In this document: in pieces, positions 10,721-20,757 of the stretch | How the letters are laid out: the number at the start of each line of letters is the position of its first letter | How positions within the stretch are numbered: the stretch's first letter is position 1 | DNA from: Lasiodiplodia sp. COLG20 | Lineage: Eukaryota > Ascomycota > Dothideomycetes > Botryosphaeriales > Botryosphaeriaceae | DNA: 64,000 bases | NCBI GenBank assembly: GCA_009801085.1 | Contig: VNWV01000002.1 | Coordinates: forward strand, 4,402,001 to 4,466,000 | Direction of reading: 5' to 3' | Notes under the pieces: generated by a model | Databases searched by the model: none | Seen by the model: the letters and a program-made list of their open reading frames with translations, nothing else | Told to the model about the DNA's origin: nothing | Program-made: the position numbers and the translations under genes

Positions 10721-12091
10721 ATGAGGCTCTTCGGGCGTCTCAAAGACGCTGTCTTGGGCTATCTGACCCCGAGAGCCACTGCCAGGGACCAGGAATGGCT
10801 GCATCGTGCTCCGCACACTCCCGTGACTCCTAGCCGCAACTCCAATGGAAAGCGCCCTCTCTCCCCAGATTCACACCATGAGGCAGACAAGCGACTCAAG
10901 ACCATGGACGGCTCCGCTGCTTATCTCACTCCGCCGTCGTTCGGAACCGCCTCTAGCGACTGTAATGTGGAAGAGCCGAACCTCAGTACCATTGAGGACA
11001 GCGAGTCGACTCTGGGTCTCACGGGCGAATGGTCCTACATCAACGACGCACTCGCCGGCGACGAGTCCTGGTCAGCTATCGACAGTAAGGAGTCTCTGGT
11101 TCACTTTTCCTCACCTGCGTCCAAGAAGCGCTCGCCCAAGAACGAGTCCAGCGTGCAGCCTAACAAGCAATTCGACGAGGCCGACTTGAAGCGATTTGAC
11201 ATCGAGAAAGCCCGTGCTCAGCGTGAGGAAGATGCGAAGAACATGCGCGAGGCCGGCTGGGCCGAGGACCCAATCAAGGTTTACGTCAAGATTGCCATGC
11301 GTGGTTGGGGAGCGCTCTTCCCGAAGACCTGGAGGCTCAGTTTTGATTCACTACCTTCAATTCTCTTCGCCGACAAGCCCAAGGATGAGTACATCAAGGC
11401 GCTTTCTGAGAACCAGTTCCGAGGTGAGTAGTGTCTGATATTGAATTCGTCCTAGTGCATTAGCTGACACCTGCATTCAGCCATGAAGGCCTTTCGCTCG
11501 CTTCTAACAGTCCCCACGAGGGCTCGCGATGCTACCTTGAAGGAGGTTAACACTCCGCCCTCTCGCCAGCCGCAAGAGTTGATCCGCAGCGAAATCAGTC
11601 GCTATTTGAAATGGGCTTTCGCTGATGCCCATGTTTCCGACGTTACTCCAACTATTGCAGTTCTTTCAGCCGCGGAAGATGTTGATCCTGAAGCCTTCGA
11701 AGAAAAGATCATCAAGCGTCTTAGCTCTCTCAAGCAAGAATGGAGGGTAAACCTCGCAATTGGTGAGGAAACAGACGAGAATGGGGAAATTTTCGTTGTC
11801 GATCAGCTTTGCACTCCGCCCACCATCTTCGCCATCGTTGTCAACAAGCTGGAGTTCGGCTTCTTCGCATTGGAAGATGAAGACGATGAGCGAGAGCAAC
11901 CGGAGATCCGTAACTTTTACATGCATGACATGGGCAAGTTCGATTACGACGTCTGGAACACTGTCGCCATCGCCATCCTCGTGATGCACTGCAGGGAGAA
12001 GATGGCAAATCTCAAGGAAGTCATGGACGACTACGACAAAGGAGTAGCCGAGGCCGCCATCCCCCAAGGCCCACGTCCGAGGTTTTCGTAA
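10721..12091 (+). CDS. conserved hypothetical protein (Dothideomycete-type)
   Basis: Exon 1 is 10721-11423 and exon 2 is 11481-12091. Intron 11424-11480 runs GTGAGT..TTCAG with CTGAC upstream of the acceptor and joins ENQFR to AMKAFRSLLT, giving 437 aa. The first 150 residues are Ser/Pro-rich with a nuclear-localisation-like cluster (GKRPLSPDSHHEADKRLK). From about residue 180 an ordered region begins: a basic/acidic helix, then the block GWGALFPKTWRLSFDSLPS, AMKAFRSLLTVPTRARDAT, an alpha/beta-like stretch (EIFVVDQLCTPPTIFAIVVN) and DMGKFDYDVWNTVAIAILVM. I associate this block with proteins widespread in Dothideomycetes, some of which carry a protease-like domain further on. No Ulp1 catalytic His-Asp-Cys triad is visible here. 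The ATG at 10721 (MRLFGRLKDA) is preferred over an upstream in-frame ATG at 10664. Confidence 0.82.
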
Positions 12092-12803
12092 ACCCAATGT
12101 GGCGAACCCCGAAGACGTTACTACGAAAGATCACGACAGTTCTCAGAATGAATTGCTCCACTGGAACGCGATACTTCATTCTGAGGCAGGCTCAGCCTCG
12201 GCATAACCCACTACTTTCAACAGATCACGCGTTCCGGCACCGAGACTTTTTACTTTTATTTGTTTGCGCCAAGACTTGAGCATGCGTGCAACTCTGATCA
12301 GAGACTTGCAAGATGGATTTAAGGGGTGGTTCGGCGATGCTATTCATGAGCGTTTTCAGCCTCATTTTCATGCAGCACTGCTTTGTTGGAAACCGTTAAA
12401 TGATGCCTTCGCATAGGGCCGTGACCCAGCGAGTGGAGGGCAAATGCGAATCCATGGCTTCGGTTGGCTAGGGTGCTGCAAGGGGCCTTAGGTAGCAATA
12501 GAAAATTCAATTCACCATCCAATCTGCTTATATCCGTCTACTCTACACGCTGTGTCCGCATCCAGCACGCTGTGCAACAAAGCGGTGCCAAGGATGATGC
12601 TCCCTGAATCATGTTCCCCGCTCCGCCGCGCCCTGACAGGGCAGCCGACCGGGGTAGCTCCGCTCGAGCTGCGCAACCAGAACCCCCGTCCAACCTTCTT
12701 TTTCTGTTTGGACCAACGCCCGAGCGCAACGGTAATCCATTCGTTCCCTTGGCTGCGGCCTTCACCAAACACAGCTTCGCTGCGAAACTAGCGCGGGTCG
12801 GGC
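12092..12803. other. intergenic region
   Basis: About 710 bp before the transporter start codon. No coding exon, RNA gene or repeat is recognised. Confidence 0.5.
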
Positions 12804-15151
12804 ATGGCCGCCGTCGACGCATCCCCCCCGTCCTCCTCCTCGTCCGCCGCCCCTCGCCGCGTCAACACGCCCCCGAGCCCCTCGTTGAACAATGGCGCCG
12901 GAAGCGACAACTTCGACCGCGACCTGGAACTAGAGCTCGAGCTCGAGCGTCCTGAGCCGGATGTCGGCGACGACGTCGAATGGGGCAGCGGCGGCGGCAG
13001 CAGCGGACAGGGGCGCGGCAGGGGTATACGGCTAGCGCCACTGGGGAGGAAGCAAGAGTACGGCAACCGGCATGATGATGAGGAGGATGAAGAAGACGAG
13101 GAGGGGAGGCGGTTTCTGCCAGGACGTGGGGCGGGTGATGCGCAAGCGGAAGATGCGGTGCAAGACTACGAGTTGTACACGCCAGACGAAGAGGCGGCGG
13201 TGGTGAAGCGATTGGACAGGAGGCTGGTGCTGTTCATGGGGTTACTATATATGCTGAGCTTCTTGGATCGGTCGAGTATGTGCAACCATCGTTGTGGCTT
13301 GCTGGCAAGATACACCACGCTTGGAAGAGGAGGGTACAGGAAAGCATCGGAAGCGCGAAGGGAGCATGGGATCCCATTGAATGATAGAGCTAATACAAAC
13401 CTCTCTTCCTCGCAGATATCGGTAACGCAAAGATCGCGGGCATGTCGAGAGACCTCTCGCTCAGCTCAGAACAATACGAGTGGCTTCTCACGGCTTTCTA
13501 TATCACCTACATCCTGTTTGAATGGGCTACCCTACTGTTAGGCTTCCCTCATTTCTATCCTGTCTGCTTTGAGTACATTAAAGACTTCCCCCAAAGCCCC
13601 TCTATCTGCTGCTCATCTGATTCAGCTAACACGCTCCTTGTACTTTCTGTCTCGTAGATACCGTCTCGTTCCTCCGCACATCTACATCCCCCTCTGCGTC
13701 TTCTCCTGGGGATTCATTGCCTCTCTCCAATCGCACAGCACCTCCTTCGGCTCCTTGCTCGCATTGCGCGCCCTCCTTGGTATCAGCGAAGCCGCGTTCG
13801 GGCCTGGTGTGCCTTTCTACCTTTCCTTCTTTTTCCGCCGCGACGAATTGGCCTTCCGCACGGGGCTCTTCATCTCTGCCGCGCCACTGTCAACGTCCTT
13901 TGCCAGTACGCTTGCTTGGCTGATCACCAAGCTTGGTGAGGGTGGGCCTTGGGCCCCTTGGCGTCTACTGTTCCTGATTGAGGGCTTTCCCAGCCTCTTC
14001 GTGGCCGTCTGGGCCTGGAGCTTCGTTCCCGATGGTCCCGGCGAGGCGCGTTGGCTGAATGCGCGCGAGAGAGAGGTTGCAGTATTGAGATTGCGGAAAG
14101 AGCGCGAGCAGGAGGCTGAGATGCGGGAGAAGGATGAAGAGGGCGTCTGGAAAGGGGACAAGAAGAGGGGCGTGGACTTCAAGGAGGTCTTGCAGACGCT
14201 GATGGATCCAAAGTGCTATCTCACAGCTGTAAGTGATAAGAAATCCGCCTCCTGCATCTCTCGTCTCATCCTTGATTGTCGCCACATCATTATCTTCAAG
14301 CGAGCTTTATACTAACGTCTGCCGCAGTTCATGTTTTTCAGTTGCAATGTCGCCTTCTCGTCTGTCCCCGTCTTCCTTCCGACCATCATCAAAGAGTGCG
14401 TATCAGCCGCAACAGACTCATAGCATTCAAGACTAACACACAAAAAACTAGAATGGGCTACACATCCCTGACCTCGCAAGCCCTCTCCGCGCCGCCCTAC
14501 CTCCTCTCCTTCCTGACCGTCCTCGCCACGGCCGCCCTGTCGGACCGCTACCGCACGCGCTCGGTCCCGCTCATCATGCACGCCCTGATCGCCTGCTTCT
14601 CCTTCACCCTCATCTGCCTGCTGGGCCTGCTGCACTCGTCGCAGCACCAGCCGCCCGCCACCGCCGACATCCTGGACGCTGCCGCGACGACCGACGACCC
14701 GCACCCGACCATCACCTGGACCCACTTCCTGCGCTACCTCGCCCTCTACCCGGCCACGGCCGGCTTCTTCACCGCCGTCACCCTCATCATCGCCTGGACC
14801 CTCAACAACCAGGAGACGGCCAGCCGCAAGGGCGCCGGCATGGCCGTGCTCAACGTCGTCGGCCAGTGCGGGCCCCTGCTCGGCACCCGCCTGTTCCCCG
14901 AGGAGGAGGGGCCCTACTACATCCGCGGCATGGGCACCTGCGCCGGCTTCATGATGTGCGTCGCGGTCCTGGCTGCGCTGTTGCGGTGGGTGTTGGCAAG
15001 GGAGAATCGGAAGAGGAAGGAGAAGGCGATGAGGGAGGTGGGCATGGAAGGAGGGGAGGATGACGAGCTGGGTGTGCCGTTGGTCGGCAGCCACGATGAG
15101 GGATCGCGGAGCGTGGATCGTGGTGAAGAGGAGTTCTTGTTTATGCTTTAG
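12804..15151 (+). CDS. MFS transporter, allantoate permease (Dal5/ACS) family
   Basis: Probably imports an organic anion or small amide across the plasma membrane by proton symport. That is the known range of the Dal5 family; the substrate cannot be read from sequence. Exons: 12804-13275, 13416-13536, 13658-14228, 14328-14395 and 14452-15151 (643 aa). The splices restore the family's blocks: RLVLFMGLLYMLSFLDRS-NIGNAK (TM1 and loop), YEWLLTAFYITYILFEW, RLVPPHIYIPLCVFSWG, ALLGISEAAFGPGVPFYLS, WRLLFLIEGFPSLFVAVWAW and the second half from MGYTSLTSQALSAPPYLLSF. Twelve membrane segments are expected. The donor of intron 2 is GTTAGG, unusual but the only one that keeps the conserved TLLYRLVPP junction. 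The 140-residue acidic, low-complexity N-terminal tail is longer than usual. The C-terminal tail is charged. Confidence 0.92.
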
Positions 15152-15472
15152 TTGTGCAGCATTGGTCAAGAGTTTGGCGTACTATCACGGGTTGGGAACA
15201 AATTATAATTTAATCGAGTTTTGCCAAAGTCACATCGCCATATCTATGCGCAAACATGACAAACTTGAGGGAATATTGTTTGCATCAAATCGTGATCTCA
15301 TTCATGTTGATGCTCATGCGTGCAGTACGCACTGAAGCTGCTATAAATACAGAAGAAGAAAAGGTAAAACCCTCTTGGGTACCAATGCCCTTGCGCCGTA
15401 CCTTTTTTAAATCAGGTATCAAGATGAAAGAGGAATCTCTAAGCAAGAAACATCTCTTTTTTGAAAAACTTT
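15152..15472. other. convergent intergenic region
   Basis: About 320 bp of AT-rich DNA between the 3' ends of the transporter and the next gene. No gene is seen; it presumably holds both polyadenylation regions. Confidence 0.5.
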
Positions 15473-15891
15473 TTACTGCTTGGAGCCCCAAGCGCCCTTC
15501 TTCTTCAGCATCTGCTCGTCCTCCTCGCGCAGCTGCTGGTCGAGCTCCGCGCCCCGGCTGGGTTCGTTGCCGTGGGCCCTGGCGGGCAAAGTCGCGTCCT
15601 TCTCGTACTGGATCTGCTCGATGTCCTTGGGAACGGGCTCGTGCTTGCGCTTCTCCTCGCGTGCGAGCTTGTTGGCGATGGAACGCTCATCCTCTGTTAC
15701 GCGATGTTACGTTAGCATTGTGCATCAGTTGCGAAAAGCCAAATGGAGTGCGACGTACTGGAGTCAAGAGACTGGTGGCTGTGGACCTGGCCCTCGTGGA
15801 AGCGCTCAGCACCGGTGTTGAGCTCGTCCTGGGCGTAGTTCCTCTGGTCACCGGCCTCGTAGATGTTGCGGGAGCCGACGTTGGAAGACAT
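15473..15891 (-). CDS. small hydrophilic LEA-like/stress-type protein
   Basis: Exon 1 is 15891-15759 and exon 2 is 15693-15473. Intron 15758-15694 (GTACGT..AACAG, 65 nt) joins HSHQSLDS to KDERSIANKLAR, giving 117 aa. The protein is extremely hydrophilic, has no Cys and only one Trp, and contains HGNEPSRGAELDQQLREEDE near its C-terminus. That pattern occurs in a family of small fungal proteins often induced by stress or during conidiation. No enzyme motif is present, and a chaperone- or LEA-like protective role is an inference from composition. The promoter is unusually easy to read: a TATA box at 16015-16021 and two adjacent bZIP sites at 16047-16062, which fits stress control through an Atf1-type factor. 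Confidence 0.85.
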
Positions 15892-16014
15892 GGTTGTGGT
15901 AGGGTTGATTTTGTTTGCGTGAAAAACGGAGAGTAGAGGGCGAAGAGATGTGGATTGGATGTTGCAGAGAAGTGCGTTTGTGTGTGCAGAGCAGAAGAAG
16001 CCGTTGAGAGGTGA

Positions 16015-16021
16015 TTTTATA
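16015..16021 (-). promoter_or_regulatory. TATA box of the small hydrophilic gene
   Basis: TATAAAA on the minus strand, about 125 bp upstream of the start codon at 15891 and just downstream of the twin CRE sites. Confidence 0.55.
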
Positions 16022-16046
16022 CAGTCCTTCTCTTCATAGCGGATTA

Positions 16047-16062
16047 TGACGTAATGACGTCA
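16047..16062. promoter_or_regulatory. twin bZIP/CRE sites
   Basis: TGACGTAA (16047-16054) is followed directly by TGACGTCA (16055-16062), with no spacer. They lie about 160 bp upstream of the start of the small hydrophilic gene. CRE-type sites bind Atf1/AtfA in stress-regulated fungal promoters. Occupancy here is an inference. Confidence 0.55.
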
Positions 16063-16338
16063 ATCCGGCCCCTCGGCCGCGCGGTTGCATCATTGCCCCT
16101 CCAGCCCCTCCGCAAACGCCATCGTCCCACGCGAGATCAGCCGCAGCTCTTGGATCATCGCTGGCTTGCCTGGAAATCGACCCGCAATTGGCATCATTGC
16201 TCCTTGCGCGGCTGCATATTGCTTATGTGTCTAGGCCCAAATCGCCGAGTCTTTATCTATCTGACCCTGTGCCTTTTCCCCCGAACGCCATAGTTTTTGT
16301 GCCAAGAATTTAACGTCTCCACCAACCCAGGTTTGTGC
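16063..16338. other. intergenic region
   Basis: Distal promoter of the small hydrophilic gene and 3' flank of the GMP synthase gene. Nothing else is recognised. Confidence 0.5.
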
Positions 16339-18075
16339 TTACTCCATCTCAATCGTGCCCGGAGGCTTGCTCGTAACTGCTATCCGTTAGCTCAAGCGAC
16401 TCAACCAGACTTCCATAGCTGCACTTACTGTCATACACCACACGGCACACGCCGTCGACCTCGTTCACAATCCTCCTGCTGACGCGCTTCAAGAACTGGC
16501 CGTCGAAGGGGAACCAGTCAGCCGTCATGAAGTCCGTCGTCTCAACCGCGCGCAGAGCAATGACCTGCGCGTGCACACGCTTGTCACCCATCACACCAAC
16601 GGCCTTGCACGGCAGCAGCGCAGCGAACGCCTGCGAGATCTGCCTGTAAAGACCGGCCTTCTTGATCTCCTCAATGAAAATGTGGTCGGCGTGACGAGCG
16701 ATCTTGACCTGCTCAGGAGTGACCTCGCCCAGAATGCGGATAGCGATACCGGGGCCAGGGAAGGGGTGACGCCAGACGAGCTCCTCCGGGATGCCCAACT
16801 GAGTGCCGAGCTCGCGCACCTCGTCCTTGAAGAGCTCGCGAAGGGGCTCGATCAGCTTGAGGTGCATGCCCTCCAGCAGACCACCGACGTTGTGGTGCGT
16901 CTTGATGGTCGCGCTAGGACCCTTGAAGGAGATACTCTCGATGACATCGGGGTAGAGAGTGCCCTGCAGGAGCCACTCAATCTCGCCGGCCTTGGGCGTG
17001 TGAGCAGCCTCCTCGGCGATCCTCTTAGCCTCCTCCTGGAACACCTCAATGAAAGTGTTACCAATGACCTTGCGCTTCTTCTCAGGGTCGTCGGTGATAC
17101 CCTTGAGCCTGCCGAGGAAGCGCTCGCTAGCATCGACGACAGTCAGGTTGACGCCGAGGTGCTTGCTGAGCGTCTCCTTGACGATGGCGGCCTCGTTGAG
17201 CCTAAGCACACCGTTATCGACCAGGACGGCGTGGAAGCGGTCGCCAATGGCCTCCTGCATAAGCTTGGCGGCAACGGTCGAGTCAACACCACCGCTAACG
17301 GCACCGATGACCTGGCCCTTCTCGCCGACGAGAGCGCGAATGCGAGCAATCTCCTGGTCAACGAACTTGGCCATGGTCCAGTTCTGGGTGGCTCCACAGA
17401 TGTTCACCGCAAAGTTCTTCAGGAGCTCCTTGCCGCGCGGGGTATGAGTCACCTCCGGGTGGAACTGAATGCCGAAGTATTGCTTCGCGCCGTGGGCAAT
17501 GCCCGCGAAGGGAGCGTTGTCGGTCGTGGCGAGGATCTCGAAACCGTCGGGGAGCTTGGAGAGCTTGTCGCCGTGGGACATCCAGACCTCGAGGTCCTTC
17601 TCGAGGCCCTCGAAGAGCTTGTCGATGTGGGCGGCCTTGCCGGGGTGCTTCTCGACCTTCAGGTAGGCATGGCCGTACTCCTTCTTGTCGCCAGCGGAGA
17701 CGCCTTGCTTGTCGTGGTACCAGGCCATCTCCTGGAGACCGTAGCAGATGCCCAGAACGGGCACGCCCAGCTCGAAGACGGCCGGGTCGGCGTGCGGCGA
17801 GCCATCCTCGTAGACCGAGTAGGGCGAGCCAGAGAGGATGACACCCTTGGGCTTCCAGCTAAGATCCGCGATCTTCTGGGTGCACGGGAGCATCTCCGAG
17901 TAGACATTGAACTCGCGCAGGCGGCGGGTGATCAGGTGCGAGTACTGAGAGCCTTTTTTCGCGGTGTTAGTCACAGCCTGGCTGTCTCGCGCGACGGAGA
18001 AGTACCGAAGTCCAACACCAGGATGGTGTCGAACGTCTTGTGAGGCTCAATGGGGAGCTCGCCGGTGCCTGCCAT
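16339..18075 (-). CDS. gua1: GMP synthase (glutamine-hydrolysing)
   Basis: Converts XMP to GMP with glutamine and ATP, the last step of guanine nucleotide synthesis in the cytosol. Exons 18075-18006, 17952-16429 and 16376-16339 give 543 aa, the usual length. Intron 1 joins LVLDF to [11 protein letters not shown]. Intron 2 joins CRVVYD to [12 protein letters not shown], the family's C-terminus. The class I glutamine amidotransferase domain has its nucleophile Cys near residue 93 (GICYGLQ) and its His/Glu pair near 188/190 (FHPEV). The ATP-pyrophosphatase domain has the P-loop SGGVDS near 243-248, followed by the GMP synthase dimerisation domain. All key residues are present. The gene is divergent from bcp1 across 335 bp, so the two may share control elements; both serve growth and ribosome demand. 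Confidence 0.97.
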
Positions 18076-18410
18076 TGTGACTGGAATGTGCGTGGAAGTG
18101 GTGGGGGACGGCGTTCTGCTGGCTCTGGAGAGTCTTGCAGACGCAGAGGAGAGAGGGCGGGTGACGCGCCGGTGGGGTTTTTGGACTTTTTTTTTCCTGG
18201 CGCGGCCGCCGCGTAGGGCTGATCTAGTCTGCGCGTCGCGGACTACTTGCCGATAAGCCGCGATAAATCAATATGTGGCCGCCGCCTCGCCCTGCGCCGC
18301 GGCACATGTCGGCCTTGACTAAAATCTCACTCAGGTCCAGTTTTCTCTAGCCTCAAAACCTCCGCTCACCACCGCCGTTCACAAAGCACTCCGCGCACAC
18401 ATCCGCAGCA
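18076..18410. promoter_or_regulatory. shared divergent promoter region (gua1/bcp1)
   Basis: 335 bp separate the start codons of gua1 (minus) and bcp1 (plus). The region contains a run of T (18187-18196) and GC-rich blocks but no clear TATA box. A bidirectional promoter is inferred from the spacing alone. Confidence 0.5.
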
Positions 18411-19445
18411 ATGGGCAAGGACAGCAGGAAGAGAAAGGACCCCGAGGAGCTGGGCGACGCCCCGCCGCCCAAAAACCACGCCGAGGACGACGATGACGAG
18501 AGCGACGAGGTGCGTCGCCTGCCCTGCGCGCGCGCGCGATGGACATGCCCACGGACCTGATTGCTGATGCGCTACGCAAGCTGTAGGACATTGACATGCT
18601 CAACGTCGACTTCGAATGGTTCGACCCGTCGCCCGATGTCGACTTCCACGGCCTGAAGACGCTGCTGCGCCAGCTCTTCGACGTCGACAATCAGTTATTC
18701 AACCTGTCCGAGCTGGCCGACATGATCCTGGCCCAGCCACTGCTGGGCTCGACGGTCAAGGTTGACGGCCTCGAGTCGGATCCGTATGCTTTCCTTACCG
18801 TGCTGAACATGCACGAGCACAAGGTGCGCCTGAGATACTTGGGAAATATAGCATGGGCTGTCGGCTAACCCGACCCAGGACAAGCAAGTGATCAAGGACC
18901 TTGCGAAATACTTCACCCAGAAAGCCTCCTCTTCGCCGTCCCTCGCCGAGCTGCCCGCCCTCCTCGACCCCTCCTCTCCCGCTCAAGTCGGCCTCATCCT
19001 GACCGAGCGCTTCATCAACATGCCCTCGGAGATCGTGCCGCCCATGTACACCATGCTGCAGGAAGAGATCCAGTGGGCTCTGGACGAGAAGGAGCCCTAC
19101 CAGTTCTCGCATTACCTCATTGTCTCCAAGACCTATCTCGAAGTCGAGTCCAAGCTTGACATGGAGGAGAACCGGCCCAACAAGAAGAAGAGGAAAGACG
19201 GCAGCGCTGGTGCCGAGGTCTTCTACTTCCACCCGGAGGACGAGGTGCTGCACAAGCATGCGCTGGCGCATTCGACGTACGAGTACACTAAGCAGGGCGA
19301 CGAGGGTGCGTCAGACGCAAAGAGAGCGTTCCAGGACGCCGGAATCAAGCCTATGGGCCACTTGATGCTGATCGAAGCGGGCAAATTCGCAGGCGCTGTG
19401 AAGGCCGTGACTGAGTATATTGGCGGACCTGCTGCTCAAGCATAA
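18411..19445 (+). CDS. bcp1: Bcp1/BCCIP family protein
   Basis: Yeast Bcp1 is a nuclear protein needed for export of the lipid kinase Mss4 and acts as a chaperone for ribosomal protein Rpl23; metazoan BCCIP is its relative. Exons 18411-18509, 18587-18823 and 18879-19445 give 300 aa. The splices join the acidic DDDDESDE to [20 protein letters not shown] and MHEHK to [12 protein letters not shown]. The family's start (an acidic tract, then VDFEWFDP and [12 protein letters not shown]) and the later blocks ([46 protein letters not shown]) are intact. A basic KKKRKDG patch near the middle could serve nuclear import. The length is normal. It is divergently paired with gua1. Confidence 0.95.
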
Positions 19446-19756
19446 TTGCTCTTGAGGCTGAGAAGAAAAATCAAAAAGAAGAACTGTGGATTTCACGAAT
19501 GAAGATACCAAAATCAAATATAGAAGCTATGTGTGTCATGATAATTTTCCATTCCTTTCTGCATGATGTGTCTGATTTTCTATGCCCCATTCCTTTCTCT
19601 GAAACCATTCTCAAGTCCGCAGCCTCGCAGTAGTATCAATCACCCCTCCAATTCCATGCCGAAGGCTGCCCGCCATTCCGCCTAGTATGCATCAGATCAG
19701 CAGACTATCCTGAACCAACTCGCAAATTATCTTAACTCATGACGTACCAATCTTCA
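19446..19756. other. convergent intergenic region
   Basis: About 310 bp, AT-rich, between the 3' ends of bcp1 and the small secreted-type gene. Nothing is recognised. Confidence 0.5.
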
Positions 19757-20068
19757 TCAAAGGAAGCCTTCGATAAGGAAAGTGAGAATGCTCAGGCCCA
19801 GTGTGAAGAGGTCCGACGAGGTGAAACGGGCCGCGCTTCCGTTCTCGATGATGGTGCAGTTGTAACAATTGCCGCCTTGGTCACGGTAGTTGTCGGGCTT
19901 CTTCTTTTTCTTGTGCTCAGTGCCGTTCACATCGGAGACGGCAGTGGAATCGACAATTGCATTACTGACAAGGGTGTCTTGCGCGACGACGAGGGGAAGG
20001 AGGACCTGAAGGATGGCCAGGATAACAAGGAGCGAGTAAGCCGCGTGGAGAATAGTGGTGGACACCAT
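19757..20068 (-). CDS. small secreted or GPI-anchored protein
   Basis: A single-exon frame of 103 aa, function unknown. Residues 1-29 form a strong signal peptide (hydrophobic core LLVILAILQVLLPLVV, cleavage likely after VVAQ or thereabouts). The mature part is polar, contains a KKKKK run, a CYNC pair and three Asn-X-Ser/Thr sites (NGT, NCT, NGS). The last 20 residues are again hydrophobic (LFTLGLSILTFLIEGFL) and follow a small-residue NGSAA stretch, which fits a GPI-attachment signal. A TATA box (20189-20196) lies about 125 bp upstream. The protein could be a wall-surface protein or an effector-like peptide; nothing in the sequence decides between them. Confidence 0.6.
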   Translation of the reverse strand: MVSTTILHAAYSLLVILAILQVLLPLVVAQDTLVSNAIVDSTAVSDVNGTEHKKKKKPDNYRDQGGNCYNCTIIENGSAARFTSSDLFTLGLSILTFLIEGFL

Positions 20069-20757
20069 TGCGGCTACGGCGTCTGGTCTAGGGATTTCGA
20101 TTGTAGTGTCGGGTTATAGTTTTGTGGAAGTCGCGGTTGCAGAGTCGCGGTTGTAGTGTCGACGACGAAGTGGTACTGGAAAGGTTGGTATTTATAGAGA
20201 CTGCAGGTGGAATAACACGAGACCTTCGGGTGCCAGCGGCGAGCCGGTGTTATATAATTCCAGTAATTATTGCACCCAGACTATCTAGCTGTCTTCTGTA
20301 GATCTAGCTGGTGTTTGCTTGTCAACTCCTGGAGGTTTGCCTGTTTGCACAAGCTTGATTTTCAACGACAGGAAAGACCAACTTCCAATTTTCGGCAAAG
20401 GGATTGGGCTGGATACAAGGCATGTGGATAAGCAGGCAGAAAGGTTGGCTGTATAATATCTATATCGAGAACTAGCCACTTCACGGTACACACTTTCACC
20501 ACCCGTCAAGAAGAACAGGGTAAGAAAGCATAACCTTGAGGACTTTAGCATAGTGTCATATCAAGTACAGACAACGGAAGCAATGTATCCTTCAAACGCT
20601 TTCGTTTCGATCATGCTAAGCCAACAAACAAGTAAATATAACAAGACATCATCATTGCCACCTCCCTCTGATGAACAATTGGTATCAACACATTTCTCTG
20701 AACGCCATGACCTTGTGACCGAAACTGGCCTGTTATTTTTTTCCTTCCCCATCCACC
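20069..20757. other. intergenic region
   Basis: Promoter of the small secreted-type gene and 3' flank of mcm6. AT-rich, with no gene seen apart from the TATA box. Confidence 0.5.
20189..20196 (-). promoter_or_regulatory. putative TATA box
   Basis: TATAAATA on the minus strand, about 120-128 bp upstream of the start codon at 20068. Confidence 0.5.

Noticed and set aside
14312..15169. 285-codon open frame on the minus strand
   Set aside because: Antisense to the last exon of the Dal5-family transporter, and composed of Gly/Val/Arg-rich low complexity.
16571..18043. 490-codon open frame on the plus strand
   Set aside because: It is antisense to GMP synthase, whose motifs and splice sites are complete. 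Codon bias of the real gene keeps the opposite strand open.
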